Positions 47,675-54,513 of a stretch of DNA of 64,000 bases are shown piece by piece. Each line of letters opens with the position of its first letter. The stretch's first letter is position 1. The notes under the pieces are model-generated. The model did not search any database. It was given only the letters and a program-made list of their open reading frames with translations, and was not told the origin of the DNA. Location of the stretch: contig NZ_AZEI01000062.1 in NCBI RefSeq assembly GCF_001436255.1, positions 1 through 64,000 on the forward strand. Reading direction: 5' to 3'. This DNA is from Lentilactobacillus rapi DSM 19907 = JCM 15042. Lineage in GTDB: Bacteria > Bacillota > Bacilli > Lactobacillales > Lactobacillaceae. The translations under genes and the position numbers were made by a program.

Positions 47675-47793
47675 AGTGAGCGGATCCAAGCGGTTAGAGA
47701 TCGGAGTGTAAGTCTCCTCGAACGGAAATTCCGGTTTTGGGAATTTTTGTTCGAGGTGCTTACATGCAGATCTCTGCTTGGAGTAGCTGTCCT
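47675..47793 (-). repeat. Family A structured repeat, copy 3 (reverse orientation)
   Basis: Read on the minus strand it begins AGGACAGCTACTCCAAGC and ends GGATCCGCTCACT. Its stems are CCAAGC/GCTTGG, AGAGATC/GATCTCT, TGTAAG/CTTACA and CTCGAAC/GTTCGAG, each different from other copies but self-complementary. It lies between the small gene at 47800 and the adhesin start. Confidence 0.85.
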
Positions 47794-47799
47794 TTATTT

Positions 47800-47988
47800 C
47801 TATTCTGCAATTTTCTTAATTCGTGGATAAGTTCCCACGTCAACGATTCCCTCTATTTCAACGGTCGTTTCCAATTTGTTAAGGTGAACGGCCGATTGTT
47901 CTTTGGCGCTTGATACCGATTTGACGACTAAGTTATGTTGCTTTTTGATTTGTCGCCGACTGGGTACTTCATGCCCATATCTTTCCAT
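47800..47988 (-). CDS. Small hypothetical protein, 62 aa, in the SseB/helical operon
   Basis: The family is unknown. GGGGGTG lies upstream of the ATG. The protein is basic at the N-terminus (MERYGHEVPSRRQIKKQHNL) and acidic/neutral later (TTVEIEGIVDVGTYPRIKKI). It follows the SseB-like gene by 49 nt on the same strand and is followed by a family A repeat and the giant adhesin gene. There is no signal peptide or membrane segment. Confidence 0.6.
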   Translation of the reverse strand: MERYGHEVPSRRQIKKQHNLVVKSVSSAKEQSAVHLNKLETTVEIEGIVDVGTYPRIKKIAE

Positions 47989-48008
47989 CGAGTCACCCCC
48001 GGTAATAA

Positions 48009-48043
48009 AGTGAGCGGAGTAAAGCAGTTAGAAGTCGCTACGA
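48009..48043 (-). repeat. Family A repeat remnant
   Basis: AGTGAGCGGAGTAAAGCAGT and the following TAGAAGTCG match one outer end of the repeat (reverse orientation). The remainder is missing. The stop codon of the SseB-like gene (48038-48040) lies inside it. Confidence 0.65.
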
Positions 48044-48898
48044 CAACCAACCACTCCGCTTATAAAACGCATCAACGTTATGCTTCACTTCGTCGCCCAA
48101 GGTTCCTTCCAACTGGCCGACAATAATGTCAGAACCATATGGGAGGTAGCGGTGCGCGGCGATGGCTAACTTCCGGGACACCTTTGCTTCAAACGTTTCC
48201 GGTTTGCCCCGGTAGTCCACTAAGACAGCGAATTGATACGTGCTGTCGTTTTTTGGCTTCAATTTGATTAGCCAAGCCGTTTCGATTTTATGGATATGCG
48301 TCAATGCCCGGCTCAATGCATCTTGAAGCTTGGTTGGCGTTGGGTTGATCAGCTTGAACTTGAAGTCGTCATCTTGATTGTGCGTGACAACGACCGGTGC
48401 AACCTTGTGAATGTAATCCCAGTACTCCTGAGTTAATGGGAAGCTCTGGGTGCCCGGGTTAATCAAGATTCCCTGGAGGCTGAACTGTTTAGCTTCAGCC
48501 ATTAATTCCTTGCTAGTGAACTCAAAGGATCGGAATGGGTCCAGATTGGGCGTGCCGGCAAGGAATTTTTGCATTTTCGCTAGGTCAGTGAACACTGGAA
48601 TATACTTCTGGCCATCCGCCAAGTAAGTGGTCACGGCCACGGACAAGGTGAACGCCGGCTTGGGCTGTCTGGATGAAGCGGGCCGGCGACCTGTTTGAAC
48701 CGGGGCGTAGAATTTCATTTCCAGGAGTGAAGCCGCGAAACGATGTTCAAGGGCCGGATCCATCGGTTGATCCATGAACGATTGCAGCCGTTGGTTGAAG
48801 CCGGAAGTCTTGAACGACATAATCCCTTCAGATTGAGACTCGACTTTAGCTGGCGTGTTCTCCGGTTCGGTTTTCTTCACTGAATCAGTTTCCATCAT
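48038..48898 (-). CDS. SseB-domain protein
   Basis: The protein of about 286 aa has, after an acidic and polar leader, an SseB-like N-terminal domain (FYAPVQTGRRPASSRQPKPA, YLADGQKYIPVFTDLAKMQK, FRSFEFTSKELMAEAKQFSL, GILINPGTQSFPLT) and an SseB C-terminal domain (FKLINPTPTKLQDALSRALT ... VLVDYRGKPETFEAKVSRKL). SseB-type proteins were named from serine sensitivity in E. coli; their biochemical role is unclear, though they are common near secretion and surface systems. The ATG at 48898 has AGAAGAGGG 6 nt upstream; neighbouring ATGs at 48904 and 48895 are alternatives. Its last residues overlap a family A remnant. It is the third gene of a four-gene unit. Confidence 0.75.
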   Translation of the reverse strand: MMETDSVKKTEPENTPAKVESQSEGIMSFKTSGFNQRLQSFMDQPMDPALEHRFAASLLEMKFYAPVQTGRRPASSRQPKPAFTLSVAVTTYLADGQKYIPVFTDLAKMQKFLAGTPNLDPFRSFEFTSKELMAEAKQFSLQGILINPGTQSFPLTQEYWDYIHKVAPVVVTHNQDDDFKFKLINPTPTKLQDALSRALTHIHKIETAWLIKLKPKNDSTYQFAVLVDYRGKPETFEAKVSRKLAIAAHRYLPYGSDIIVGQLEGTLGDEVKHNVDAFYKRSGWLS

Positions 48899-48928
48899 AT
48901 TCATCCCTCTTCTCTTGAAGCCGAGCCG

Positions 48929-49117
48929 CTATTGGTTCAACTTTGAGATAGCTTTCAGCAATGCTTCGGCGCTGTCGACCAACTGGAGCACCTGTTGCTT
49001 ATTGCCATCGGTAGCGGCATCGTCAATTGCTTGGGCAATCGTGCTCATGTTTTGGCTTAATACTTTAACGGGCGTCATGCGCGTCAAAGTGTCAATGTTA
49101 TCAGTTTCTGTATTCAT
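48929..49117 (-). CDS. Small helical protein, 62 aa, paralogous to the tail of the next protein
   Basis: Residues 15-61 (TPVKVLSQNMSTIAQAIDDA, then QVLQLVDSAEALLKAISKLN) align with the C-terminus of the 334-aa protein encoded 30 nt upstream (TPITLLAQAFGLICHSLEEA, then EIADLTQSADQLLAAIRTLT). Both look like a two- or three-helix amphipathic module. GTGGGGG lies before the ATG. The free module and the fused module side by side suggest that they pair or share a partner. No family name is known to me. Confidence 0.7.
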   Translation of the reverse strand: MNTETDNIDTLTRMTPVKVLSQNMSTIAQAIDDAATDGNKQQVLQLVDSAEALLKAISKLNQ

Positions 49118-49146
49118 ATCAGTCCCCCACTTTTCTATTGAAACGA

Positions 49147-50151
49147 TTAATCATTATTCAGCTTGGTTAAGGTGCGAATCGCAGCTAACAACTGATCGGC
49201 GGATTGAGTCAGATCAGCAATTTCTTGTTGGTTGCTGGCTTCTTCCAAGCTGTGGCAGATAAGGCCAAACGCCTGGGCCAACAAAGTGATCGGTGTCGCT
49301 TGATGGGCCTGGTGAGTGGTTGTAGCTGCTTGTGATTCGCTTGGCTGCTGGCTTGATTGCTGGCTTTGTGGCTCGTCGACTTGCGGTTGGGTTGGTTCCT
49401 GATCTGCTGGCCAATTATCATTTGGATACTGTGGTCGCAAATGGGCTGGCCGTTTGGCTTCACGAGTTGCTTGTTGCGATTCCGGTTGCTTTGGTTGGCT
49501 CGCTTGTGAATCATCAGCGGCTGGTTGCGCCGGTTGATCATCGGCTTGAGCTTCTTGATCGTCAGCACTCACAGATTCTGTCATTGGCTTCTCTAACTCA
49601 CTCTTGAGGTCTTCAATGTTGAGAATGCTTTCATTATTACCTTCACTTAACTCGTGCTCCATCCGGTCAACCTTCTGTTTTTCTTCATCAGTTAAGCTAA
49701 CCAGACTCGTTTTGGCGGTTGGGCTGTTGGGTTGGTAATGGTTCACATCGTCAATCCGCTCGCCAAGCCCCTCGTCGTCCAACACGTAATAGTGATGCTG
49801 CTCATCGACGGCCGGTAATTGAACTGGGGCAACCTCGTCTGGTTGATCACCATTTTTTAACGGAACCAATTCCCCGGTCATGTCGGTTAGGCCGTGATAA
49901 ACGTGAAGTGAGCCAATCCTGCCATAGACCAGCTTGATGATTGCCGGTTCAGTTCCCATCAGCCGTGAAAGGCGTTGTGGCTTGTTGACAAGTACGTAGC
50001 CATTTAATATCGGTAATGCGATTCGGTATTCTTCACTAATGGCTCGAAAGATTTTTTGCGGTTCCATCAATTGATTGCCGTCAAGGTTCTCAAAGTGGAC
50101 TTCAGCGTAGTTTTGAACTTGTCGGGCCGCTCCCTCAGCTTCTGACATCAT
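49147..50151 (-). CDS. Uncharacterised protein with Gln/Pro-rich linker and C-terminal helical module, 334 aa
   Basis: GGGAGG precedes adjacent ATGs at 50151 and 50148. The N-terminal domain (about 1-125; YAEVHFENLDGNQLMEPQKI, EEYRIALPILNGYVLVNKPQ, VYGRIGSLHVYHGLTDMTGE) is alpha/beta and unassigned. An acidic stretch and a long Gln/Ala/Pro/Ser-rich linker (about 195-285) follow. The last 50 residues are the helical module shared with the 62-aa protein downstream. There is no signal peptide, so it is cytoplasmic unless exported by an unusual route. It is the first gene of the unit leading towards the giant adhesin. Confidence 0.65.
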   Translation of the reverse strand: MMSEAEGAARQVQNYAEVHFENLDGNQLMEPQKIFRAISEEYRIALPILNGYVLVNKPQRLSRLMGTEPAIIKLVYGRIGSLHVYHGLTDMTGELVPLKNGDQPDEVAPVQLPAVDEQHHYYVLDDEGLGERIDDVNHYQPNSPTAKTSLVSLTDEEKQKVDRMEHELSEGNNESILNIEDLKSELEKPMTESVSADDQEAQADDQPAQPAADDSQASQPKQPESQQATREAKRPAHLRPQYPNDNWPADQEPTQPQVDEPQSQQSSQQPSESQAATTTHQAHQATPITLLAQAFGLICHSLEEASNQQEIADLTQSADQLLAAIRTLTKLNND

Positions 50152-50361
50152 TAATTCCTCCCATCCAAATAAAATAGTTGCTATAAATAGATGAAAAACC
50201 GCCCGGAACTTACCCGTCCATCGTGCTAACCCCGAATAGGTATCCCCTCAATATAAATTAACGGTTATTTATTTACACACTTAATTCTAAATAAACGATT
50301 ATATATATCTATATGTATCAGACGCGTTTTGTCCGCACTTTTTTGGGAAAATAAAAAATAT

Positions 50362-50401
50362 AAAAATGGATGCTAATTTTTGATTATTAGCATCCATTTT
50401 T
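50362..50401. terminator. Strong hairpin between divergent genes
   Basis: AAAAATGGATGCTAAT pairs perfectly with ATTAGCATCCATTTTT. It has terminator form on both strands, but lies between two divergent genes, where no upstream transcript is visible. Confidence 0.7.
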
Positions 50402-50544
50402 GTGATGAGTGATTTGAGAACCGTGCTGTGGCAAGGCTCAAAGTGTTATTAAGATATTATTAAGAAGTTAATTTGCATAATTGTATTTATTTGTTGGTGA
50501 ATTTTTGTAAGTAGAAAATCATTATTTATAATCGTTCATCATGT

Positions 50545-50573
50545 TTGACCGTGTGCACCAAATGTCATACAAT
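50545..50573 (+). promoter_or_regulatory. Promoter of the DinJ/YafQ-like operon
   Basis: TTGACC (50545-50550) and TACAAT (50568-50573) are spaced by 17 nt. The GAGGTG ribosome site at 50584-50589 follows. Confidence 0.7.
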
Positions 50574-50594
50574 TTAGAAAATGAGGTGATATTA

Positions 50595-50891
50595 ATGGCA
50601 TCTGCTAAAACTAAACCACGCATCAACGTCCGAATTGATCCTGATATTAAAGAAAAGGCCGAGTCCCAGCTTAAGAAGCAAGGATTGACCATTTCTGAAT
50701 TTGTAAGGGCAACCTTGACTTCAGTCGCTAACGAAGGTTTGCCGGAACACTTCATGATTCCAAACCAAGAAACAATGGCTGGAATTAAAGAAGCAATTGA
50801 GACAATCCAAGGAAAAACAGATCTTCCGGGAACCGACGACCCCAAAAAATTATTAGAAATGTTGCTATCAGATGATGACAAAACAAATTAA
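50595..50891 (+). CDS. DinJ/RelB-type antitoxin
   Basis: The 98-aa protein has the ribbon-helix-helix start (RINVRIDPDIKEKAESQLKK, TISEFVRATL) that binds DNA and a C-terminal toxin-binding part. The start at 50595 has GAGGTG 5 nt upstream; the frame extends upstream through the promoter and is not translated. It overlaps the toxin gene by 20 nt. In this family the antitoxin blocks the toxin and represses the operon. The decayed antitoxin at 32743 is a paralogue. Confidence 0.88.
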   Translation: MASAKTKPRINVRIDPDIKEKAESQLKKQGLTISEFVRATLTSVANEGLPEHFMIPNQETMAGIKEAIETIQGKTDLPGTDDPKKLLEMLLSDDDKTN

Positions 50892-51252
50892 GTATCGAAA
50901 AAACTTTAAAAAACAGATCAAAAAGATTCTCCATAATTCCAGCTGGCAGCGAGTATTTCAAGTGTCACTTCCAAAAGAAATTGATAAGAAACAAAGACCA
51001 CCCTTTGACTTCATTGTTTACTGTTTGGCTAACAACGCTCCTATTCCTGAATATTTTTATGTCCATTCTTTATTGGGATACTCAAGAACCATTGGTGAAA
51101 TCAAACGCCAGATCGGTAGATCCAAATTAGATATAAAAATTCTGGAACTCCACTTTGATGGACATACTGGCGACCATTTATTAATTTATGCAGATAGTCC
51201 AGATATGGTTGTTTTGATTGCTATTGGAACCCATAGCGAGTTATTTGGTTAA
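50872..51252 (+). CDS. YafQ/RelE-like mRNA interferase toxin with a long insertion
   Basis: The 126-aa protein begins YRKNFKKQIKKILHNSSW and ends FDGHTGDHLLIYADSPDMVV then IGTHSELFG, the typical YafQ-type termini with the catalytic-region histidines. YafQ toxins are usually about 90 aa; here about 35 extra residues (VSLPKEIDKKQRPPFDFIVY and following) lie between the first helix and the core. Such toxins cut mRNA on the ribosome. Translation starts within the antitoxin gene (ATGATG at 50872/50875). The insertion may be a family feature or a specificity change. Confidence 0.75.
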   Translation: MMTKQIKYRKNFKKQIKKILHNSSWQRVFQVSLPKEIDKKQRPPFDFIVYCLANNAPIPEYFYVHSLLGYSRTIGEIKRQIGRSKLDIKILELHFDGHTGDHLLIYADSPDMVVLIAIGTHSELFG

Positions 51253-51347
51253 AAATAGTTGTTAAAATTTCCTAATTAATCAGCAATTAGCACCATCAAT
51301 TCTTAATACTAACCACAACAGTGTCACGTGCTATCCGTATGTGTGAG

Positions 51348-51393
51348 GATAATACAAAGCCGTCGAGCTCTCGTTCGGCGGCTTTGTATTATC
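51348..51393. terminator. Bidirectional terminator after the DinJ/YafQ-like pair
   Basis: GATAATACAAAGCCGTCGA pairs with TCGGCGGCTTTGTATTATC around an 8-nt loop. Confidence 0.85.
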
Positions 51394-51447
51394 TATAATT
51401 ATGAACATTAGATTTCAAATAAATCATTCTCAAGCTGTCGATCAAAT

Positions 51448-51774
51448 TTAGCGGTTCTGCTTAGCTTCATCTTCTAATTGATTAATCCATTTTTCAAAAT
51501 CATGGAGACTGCCATCGCCAATGGTCTTTACCTCGCCGCTAATAGCTTCCCGTAAAGCTTCTTTAGCATCAGGCGTATCATAAAAATTTTGCTTATCTAC
51601 TTCTGCTTCTTTTTTTAATTGATCCAGTCGTTCCTTGTCAATTAACACCACACTTTTGCGAACAGGCTGATCTTTCTCTTGGACTGCAATTTCAACTTCA
51701 TTATTAGTGTCTAAAACGGATCTAAGAACTTGAAATAAGTTTTTCCTGAATGAACTTGGTGTATAAATTACCAT
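51448..51774 (-). CDS. Phd/YefM-type antitoxin, orphan
   Basis: The 108-aa protein has a YefM-like start (VIYTPSSFRKNLFQVLRSVL, VEIAVQEKDQPVRKSVVLID) and an acidic C-terminal tail of the sort that wraps a toxin. GAGGAGA lies before the ATG. A partner toxin would normally follow directly, but only a terminator hairpin is found, so it is an orphan or acts on a toxin elsewhere. GTACCCA/TGGGTAC repeats over its promoter suggest autoregulation. Confidence 0.78.
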   Translation of the reverse strand: MVIYTPSSFRKNLFQVLRSVLDTNNEVEIAVQEKDQPVRKSVVLIDKERLDQLKKEAEVDKQNFYDTPDAKEALREAISGEVKTIGDGSLHDFEKWINQLEDEAKQNR

Positions 51775-51821
51775 AAAAACATCTCCTCGTTAGGATAAGG
51801 TCACAAGTCTAATTCATACAA

Positions 51822-51857
51822 ATTATAACGTACCCACATATGTACGCCTATGGGTAC
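51822..51857 (-). promoter_or_regulatory. Promoter/operator of the Phd-like antitoxin
   Basis: TATAAT on the minus strand (51822-51827) is adjacent to an inverted repeat GTACCCA (51830-51836) and TGGGTAC (51851-51857). Confidence 0.5.
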
Positions 51858-51922
51858 CCCTCGTCATCTGAAACTAACCAAATGATTTCTATTGAGCGTT
51901 ACCGTTAAAGAAGTTGATTAGT

Positions 51923-52015
51923 ATGCTACATCGTGAAAACCAAATTCGCCAATATCATGATGGTTCAGTTGCTGACTTAATGAACTTTTTTCATACTTAC
52001 GCAAACGCCGATTGA
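51923..52015 (+). CDS. Possible 30-aa protein or gene fragment
   Basis: The frame MLHRENQIRQYHDGSVADLM, then NFFHTYANAD, looks protein-like and ends just before a terminator hairpin. There is no clear ribosome site. It may be the tail of a lost gene in this toxin-antitoxin region. Confidence 0.3.
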   Translation: MLHRENQIRQYHDGSVADLMNFFHTYANAD

Positions 52016-52049
52016 AAAAAGGACCCGCCGAGCTTTCGCCGGGCGGGTC
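52015..52049 (-). terminator. Terminator of the macrodomain unit
   Basis: GACCCGCC pairs with GGCGGGTC (52022-52029, 52042-52049); on the minus strand a T-run follows. Confidence 0.75.
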
Positions 52050-52079
52050 TGGGGAGCTATTTGGTTTATTGTATTACCT

Positions 52080-52329
52080 CTAAAATGGTAAATCAGATAA
52101 TTCATCGTGTTTACCAAAGTAAGCAAGCTGATTATCCAAGTAAACTTCAACCGTATAATTATCATCGTTAACATCTTGAAGTGACAATGTCAGACTTTGG
52201 GGAAGCGCACCCGAACCGTTCGGATCTGGCCAGTACCATTTTCGGTTGCTCGAGTCGGTTATCACTATTCGATAATTAAGATACGCATCTTTATTCTCAG
52301 GTACGAGAGGTACTAAGCTATTATACCAG
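52080..52329 (-). other. Open frame downstream of the macrodomain gene without a good start
   Basis: After the macrodomain stop another frame reads IYNDWYNSLVPLVPENKDAY, then NYRIVITDSSNRKWYWPDPN and ends YFGKHDELSDLPF. No ATG, GTG or TTG exists before a GTG at 52265, and that one has no ribosome site. It looks coding (hydrophilic, strand-rich) and is followed by a terminator, so it may be the tail of a former fusion to the macrodomain, joined by frameshift, or a 61-aa protein started at GTG. Confidence 0.4.
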
Positions 52330-52332
52330 TCG

Positions 52333-52845
52333 TTATAGATCTGGTTGACTATTTAACCAAGTTTGAGTTTCTTTGATGCTCATAAACTCTGCCTTTGGAT
52401 TTTTCTTACTATAAAGGTGAATATAAATTCGAATCGGCAGTTTTGACAGATACCGCTCCATCAACGGACGAACTTCCTTATTCCAATCTAACCCACCATT
52501 TCCAGCGCCAAGTTCTGGAAATGATATTGAGGTAATCCCAAGTCGTTGATAGTTTTCAACAAATTTTTTAAGGCCTGCTTCAAGATATTCAATTTTAGAT
52601 TTATTCCGCCAGTCTTGCTTAGTTGGAAAATTAAGGATCCATTTGGTGGGCGATTTATATAACCAAAGTTTCCCAATACTCAACTGACCATTTTCACAAT
52701 AACGCTGATACTGATGGAACATGTCGGGATATAATCGTTTAAATTCTAATGCGATCCCCTTACCCATCACGCCTACCGTATTAACTGTATTAACTAGTAC
52801 CTTAGCAGGACTTTTAAATAAGTTATTTTTAGTATATATAATCAT
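52333..52845 (-). CDS. Stand-alone macrodomain protein (DarG-type)
   Basis: The 170-aa protein is a macrodomain: VLVNTVNTVGVMGKGIALEF and FPELGAGNGGLDW carry the ADP-ribose-binding loops, and ILNFPTKQDWRNKSKIEYLE is typical of DarG, the antitoxin that removes ADP-ribose from DNA. Full DarG proteins are about twice as long and sit next to the DNA-ADP-ribosylating toxin DarT. No DarT gene is present within this window. GGAG lies 8 nt before the ATG. It could protect against DarT-type toxins of phages or neighbours, or be a relic. Confidence 0.85.
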   Translation of the reverse strand: MIIYTKNNLFKSPAKVLVNTVNTVGVMGKGIALEFKRLYPDMFHQYQRYCENGQLSIGKLWLYKSPTKWILNFPTKQDWRNKSKIEYLEAGLKKFVENYQRLGITSISFPELGAGNGGLDWNKEVRPLMERYLSKLPIRIYIHLYSKKNPKAEFMSIKETQTWLNSQPDL

Positions 52846-53191
52846 TAAATCAACTCCAAATGTTGAAAATCTGTGTTAAGTCTAAACAGCACCTATATTT
52901 CAAGTAAACTAAGTATAGCATATCCTTCTTACAGTTAAGGAGATGGTTACTGGGTTCCTTGATCGGAAATGAATGGCACCCACCTATTGTCGATATCTGC
53001 TCATTTGGTCAGTTCAAAGCAACAATGTCGATTTGCAATCATAGCAATCATAGCCATCTTGAAGCGCCTTCCACGGGAATGTGACAGCGAGACTTCTTTT
53101 TTACGTATAACATGACTATTGTCCGCTCACTAATAAAAAATTAGATCGAAGCCCTGTATTATCGCGGTTTATTAGGAACGAGATAGCCTAG
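52846..53191. other. Non-coding region before the type I toxin
   Basis: About 350 bp with no supported gene. The last 60-100 bp should contain the promoter of the type I toxin. CCGCTCACTAATAA at about 53131-53144 resembles an end of the family A repeat. Confidence 0.35.
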
Positions 53192-53296
53192 GTGTCCGTT
53201 TCGGACGCTTTACAACTGGCAATTGGGATTGGTCTTTTGATCATTAACCTAATTGGATTAGTTGTTGAGCTGATTAAAAATCAGCAAAAAAAATAG
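53192..53296 (+). CDS. Holin-like type I toxin peptide, 34 aa
   Basis: From a GTG the peptide starts SVSDALQLAIGIGLLIINLI and ends GLVVELIKNQQKK: a short polar start, one membrane helix and a Lys-rich tail. This matches the putative holin-like toxin family (Hol_Tox) common in Firmicutes, which depolarises membranes when made in excess and is silenced by an antisense RNA. The post-stop sequence (CCACCTTAGCTCGGGCAAGC) and the terminator at 53369-53399 are shared with the relic locus at 32503-32679, which supports a real type I module. The ribosome site before the GTG is unclear (AGGAACGAGA at a distance). Confidence 0.75.
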   Translation: MSVSDALQLAIGIGLLIINLIGLVVELIKNQQKK

Positions 53297-53368
53297 CCAC
53301 CTTAGCTCGGGCAAGCTAGCGGGTATTTAATAGTCGTTTAATGTCACCGTCTTATACGGCTCTACACG

Positions 53369-53399
53369 GGAAGTTCCGTTCACGCGGAACTTCCTTTTT
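53369..53399 (+). terminator. Terminator of the type I toxin locus
   Basis: GGAAGTTCCG, loop TTCAC, GCGGAACTTCC then TTTTT. It is nearly the same as the terminator at 32503-32533 on the minus strand. Confidence 0.8.
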
Positions 53400-53502
53400 G
53401 TGTTTATATTATATCACGGTTAGAGGAATTTGGATAGAAAGATCGCTTAGATGCACCGTACCTCTGATATAACATGTTTGATTTATAGAAAAATTTCCAA
53501 AT

Positions 53503-53539
53503 CATGTTTGTATCTCAGGAGATACAAACATGTTATAAT
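53503..53539 (+). promoter_or_regulatory. Operator/promoter of the toxin-antitoxin-chaperone operon
   Basis: CATGTTTGTATCTC (53503-53516) and GAGATACAAACATG (53519-53532) form a perfect 14-bp inverted repeat with a 2-nt centre. TATAAT (53534-53539) follows at once, so a bound repressor would cover the promoter. A further half-site ACATGTTTG lies at about 53472-53480. The HTH antitoxin of the operon is the likely ligand. Confidence 0.85.
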
Positions 53540-53561
53540 AACAAGAGATAATGCAGTTTGG

Positions 53562-53912
53562 ATGTGGAAGCCATTGATCAATATCAATGACATTAAAAAA
53601 ATAATTATAGATATTCAAAAAAGGCGCAATTATTGGAAACTTAGTACTCGTCGTAAAAATCTATTAACATTAACAGAATTAGGAATCACTCAAAACATTG
53701 CCTTCGACTTGATTTATAATCACTTAGAGTGGCGGGACTATGTTTCTGGACCTCAATTAGATGATCATGCCATACCGGGAAATATTTGGGTATTTGGACT
53801 TACAATTAACGATTATCCTTGTTATTTAAAGTTTCAAGATCGGCCTAATGGCATCGTAATGTGGATTTCGTTTCATAAAGCTGACTACTCACTCCGTTTT
53901 CCGTACCGCTAA
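53562..53912 (+). CDS. MqsR-like toxin of a TAC system
   Basis: The start at 53562 (MWKPLININDIKKI) is chosen because the frame further upstream runs through the operator and promoter. The 116-aa protein has RRKNLLTLTELGITQNIAFD, NIWVFGLTINDYPCYLKF and a C-terminal VMWISFHKADYSLRFPYR, the order of helices and strands of MqsR-type mRNA interferases (RelE fold). Cleavage of mRNA at specific codons is known for MqsR; here it is inferred. Toxin-first gene order, HTH antitoxin and SecB-like chaperone downstream fit tripartite toxin-antitoxin-chaperone modules. A HigB-like or other RelE-fold toxin is the alternative. Confidence 0.7.
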   Translation: MWKPLININDIKKIIIDIQKRRNYWKLSTRRKNLLTLTELGITQNIAFDLIYNHLEWRDYVSGPQLDDHAIPGNIWVFGLTINDYPCYLKFQDRPNGIVMWISFHKADYSLRFPYR

Positions 53913-53952
53913 CTTGAAAATCATTCGTCTTAAGATAAAGCGAGGTAACAAA

Positions 53953-54513
53953 ATGAATCTTAAAAAAGCACTTTATAATCCGGAATTGGATACTACCGAA
54001 ATATACACCGAAGTGTGGAAGCCTGAGATTGTGAAGGTCCGGGATATTAACGACTTGTTAGTTATAAATCATTACTGGCAAGATGCTGACGGAGAGTTAT
54101 GGGGAGATTTTGCCGATCCGATGGAAAACGTTAGGAACAGCTTTACTGCTTACCGAAAACGTAAGAATTATATGACTTCCGGAGAAATCAGAGAATTGCG
54201 TCACAATTTAGGATTGTCTGTAAGAGAATTTGCATATATCTTGGGAATCGGTTCATCATCATTAACTCAAATTGAAAATAATCAACGGGTTCAGGCAAAA
54301 TATCAAGAAATACTTTTTGAAGCTGCTCGAAATGACTACAATAGTCATCACCAACTACCCGATAATTGGCGAAATGATTTTGAGAAGCCACTGGCAAGTG
54401 CATTTGATAATTCACCCACATATTCTCCAACTAACGATTTGTATACCACTAAATCTCTGGACGCTGATCCCCAATCCTTTGGTAAATCAGGCGAGTTAGG
54501 AGGTGCTGCTTAA
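53953..54513 (+). CDS. HTH antitoxin with chaperone-addiction-like tail
   Basis: The 186-aa protein starts at 53953 with GCGAGG upstream. The N-terminal part (about 1-75, ALYNPELDTTEIYTEVWKPE) should bind the toxin. Residues about 78-125 are an Xre-type HTH (MTSGEIRELRHNLGLSVREF, AYILGIGSSSLTQIENNQRV) of the MqsA kind. About 60 residues follow (NWRNDFEKPLASAFDNSPTY ... FGKSGELGGAA), polar and probably disordered. In known TAC systems such a C-terminal tail makes the antitoxin depend on the SecB-like chaperone. Its stop overlaps the chaperone start by one base. Confidence 0.78.
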   Translation: MNLKKALYNPELDTTEIYTEVWKPEIVKVRDINDLLVINHYWQDADGELWGDFADPMENVRNSFTAYRKRKNYMTSGEIRELRHNLGLSVREFAYILGIGSSSLTQIENNQRVQAKYQEILFEAARNDYNSHHQLPDNWRNDFEKPLASAFDNSPTYSPTNDLYTTKSLDADPQSFGKSGELGGAA

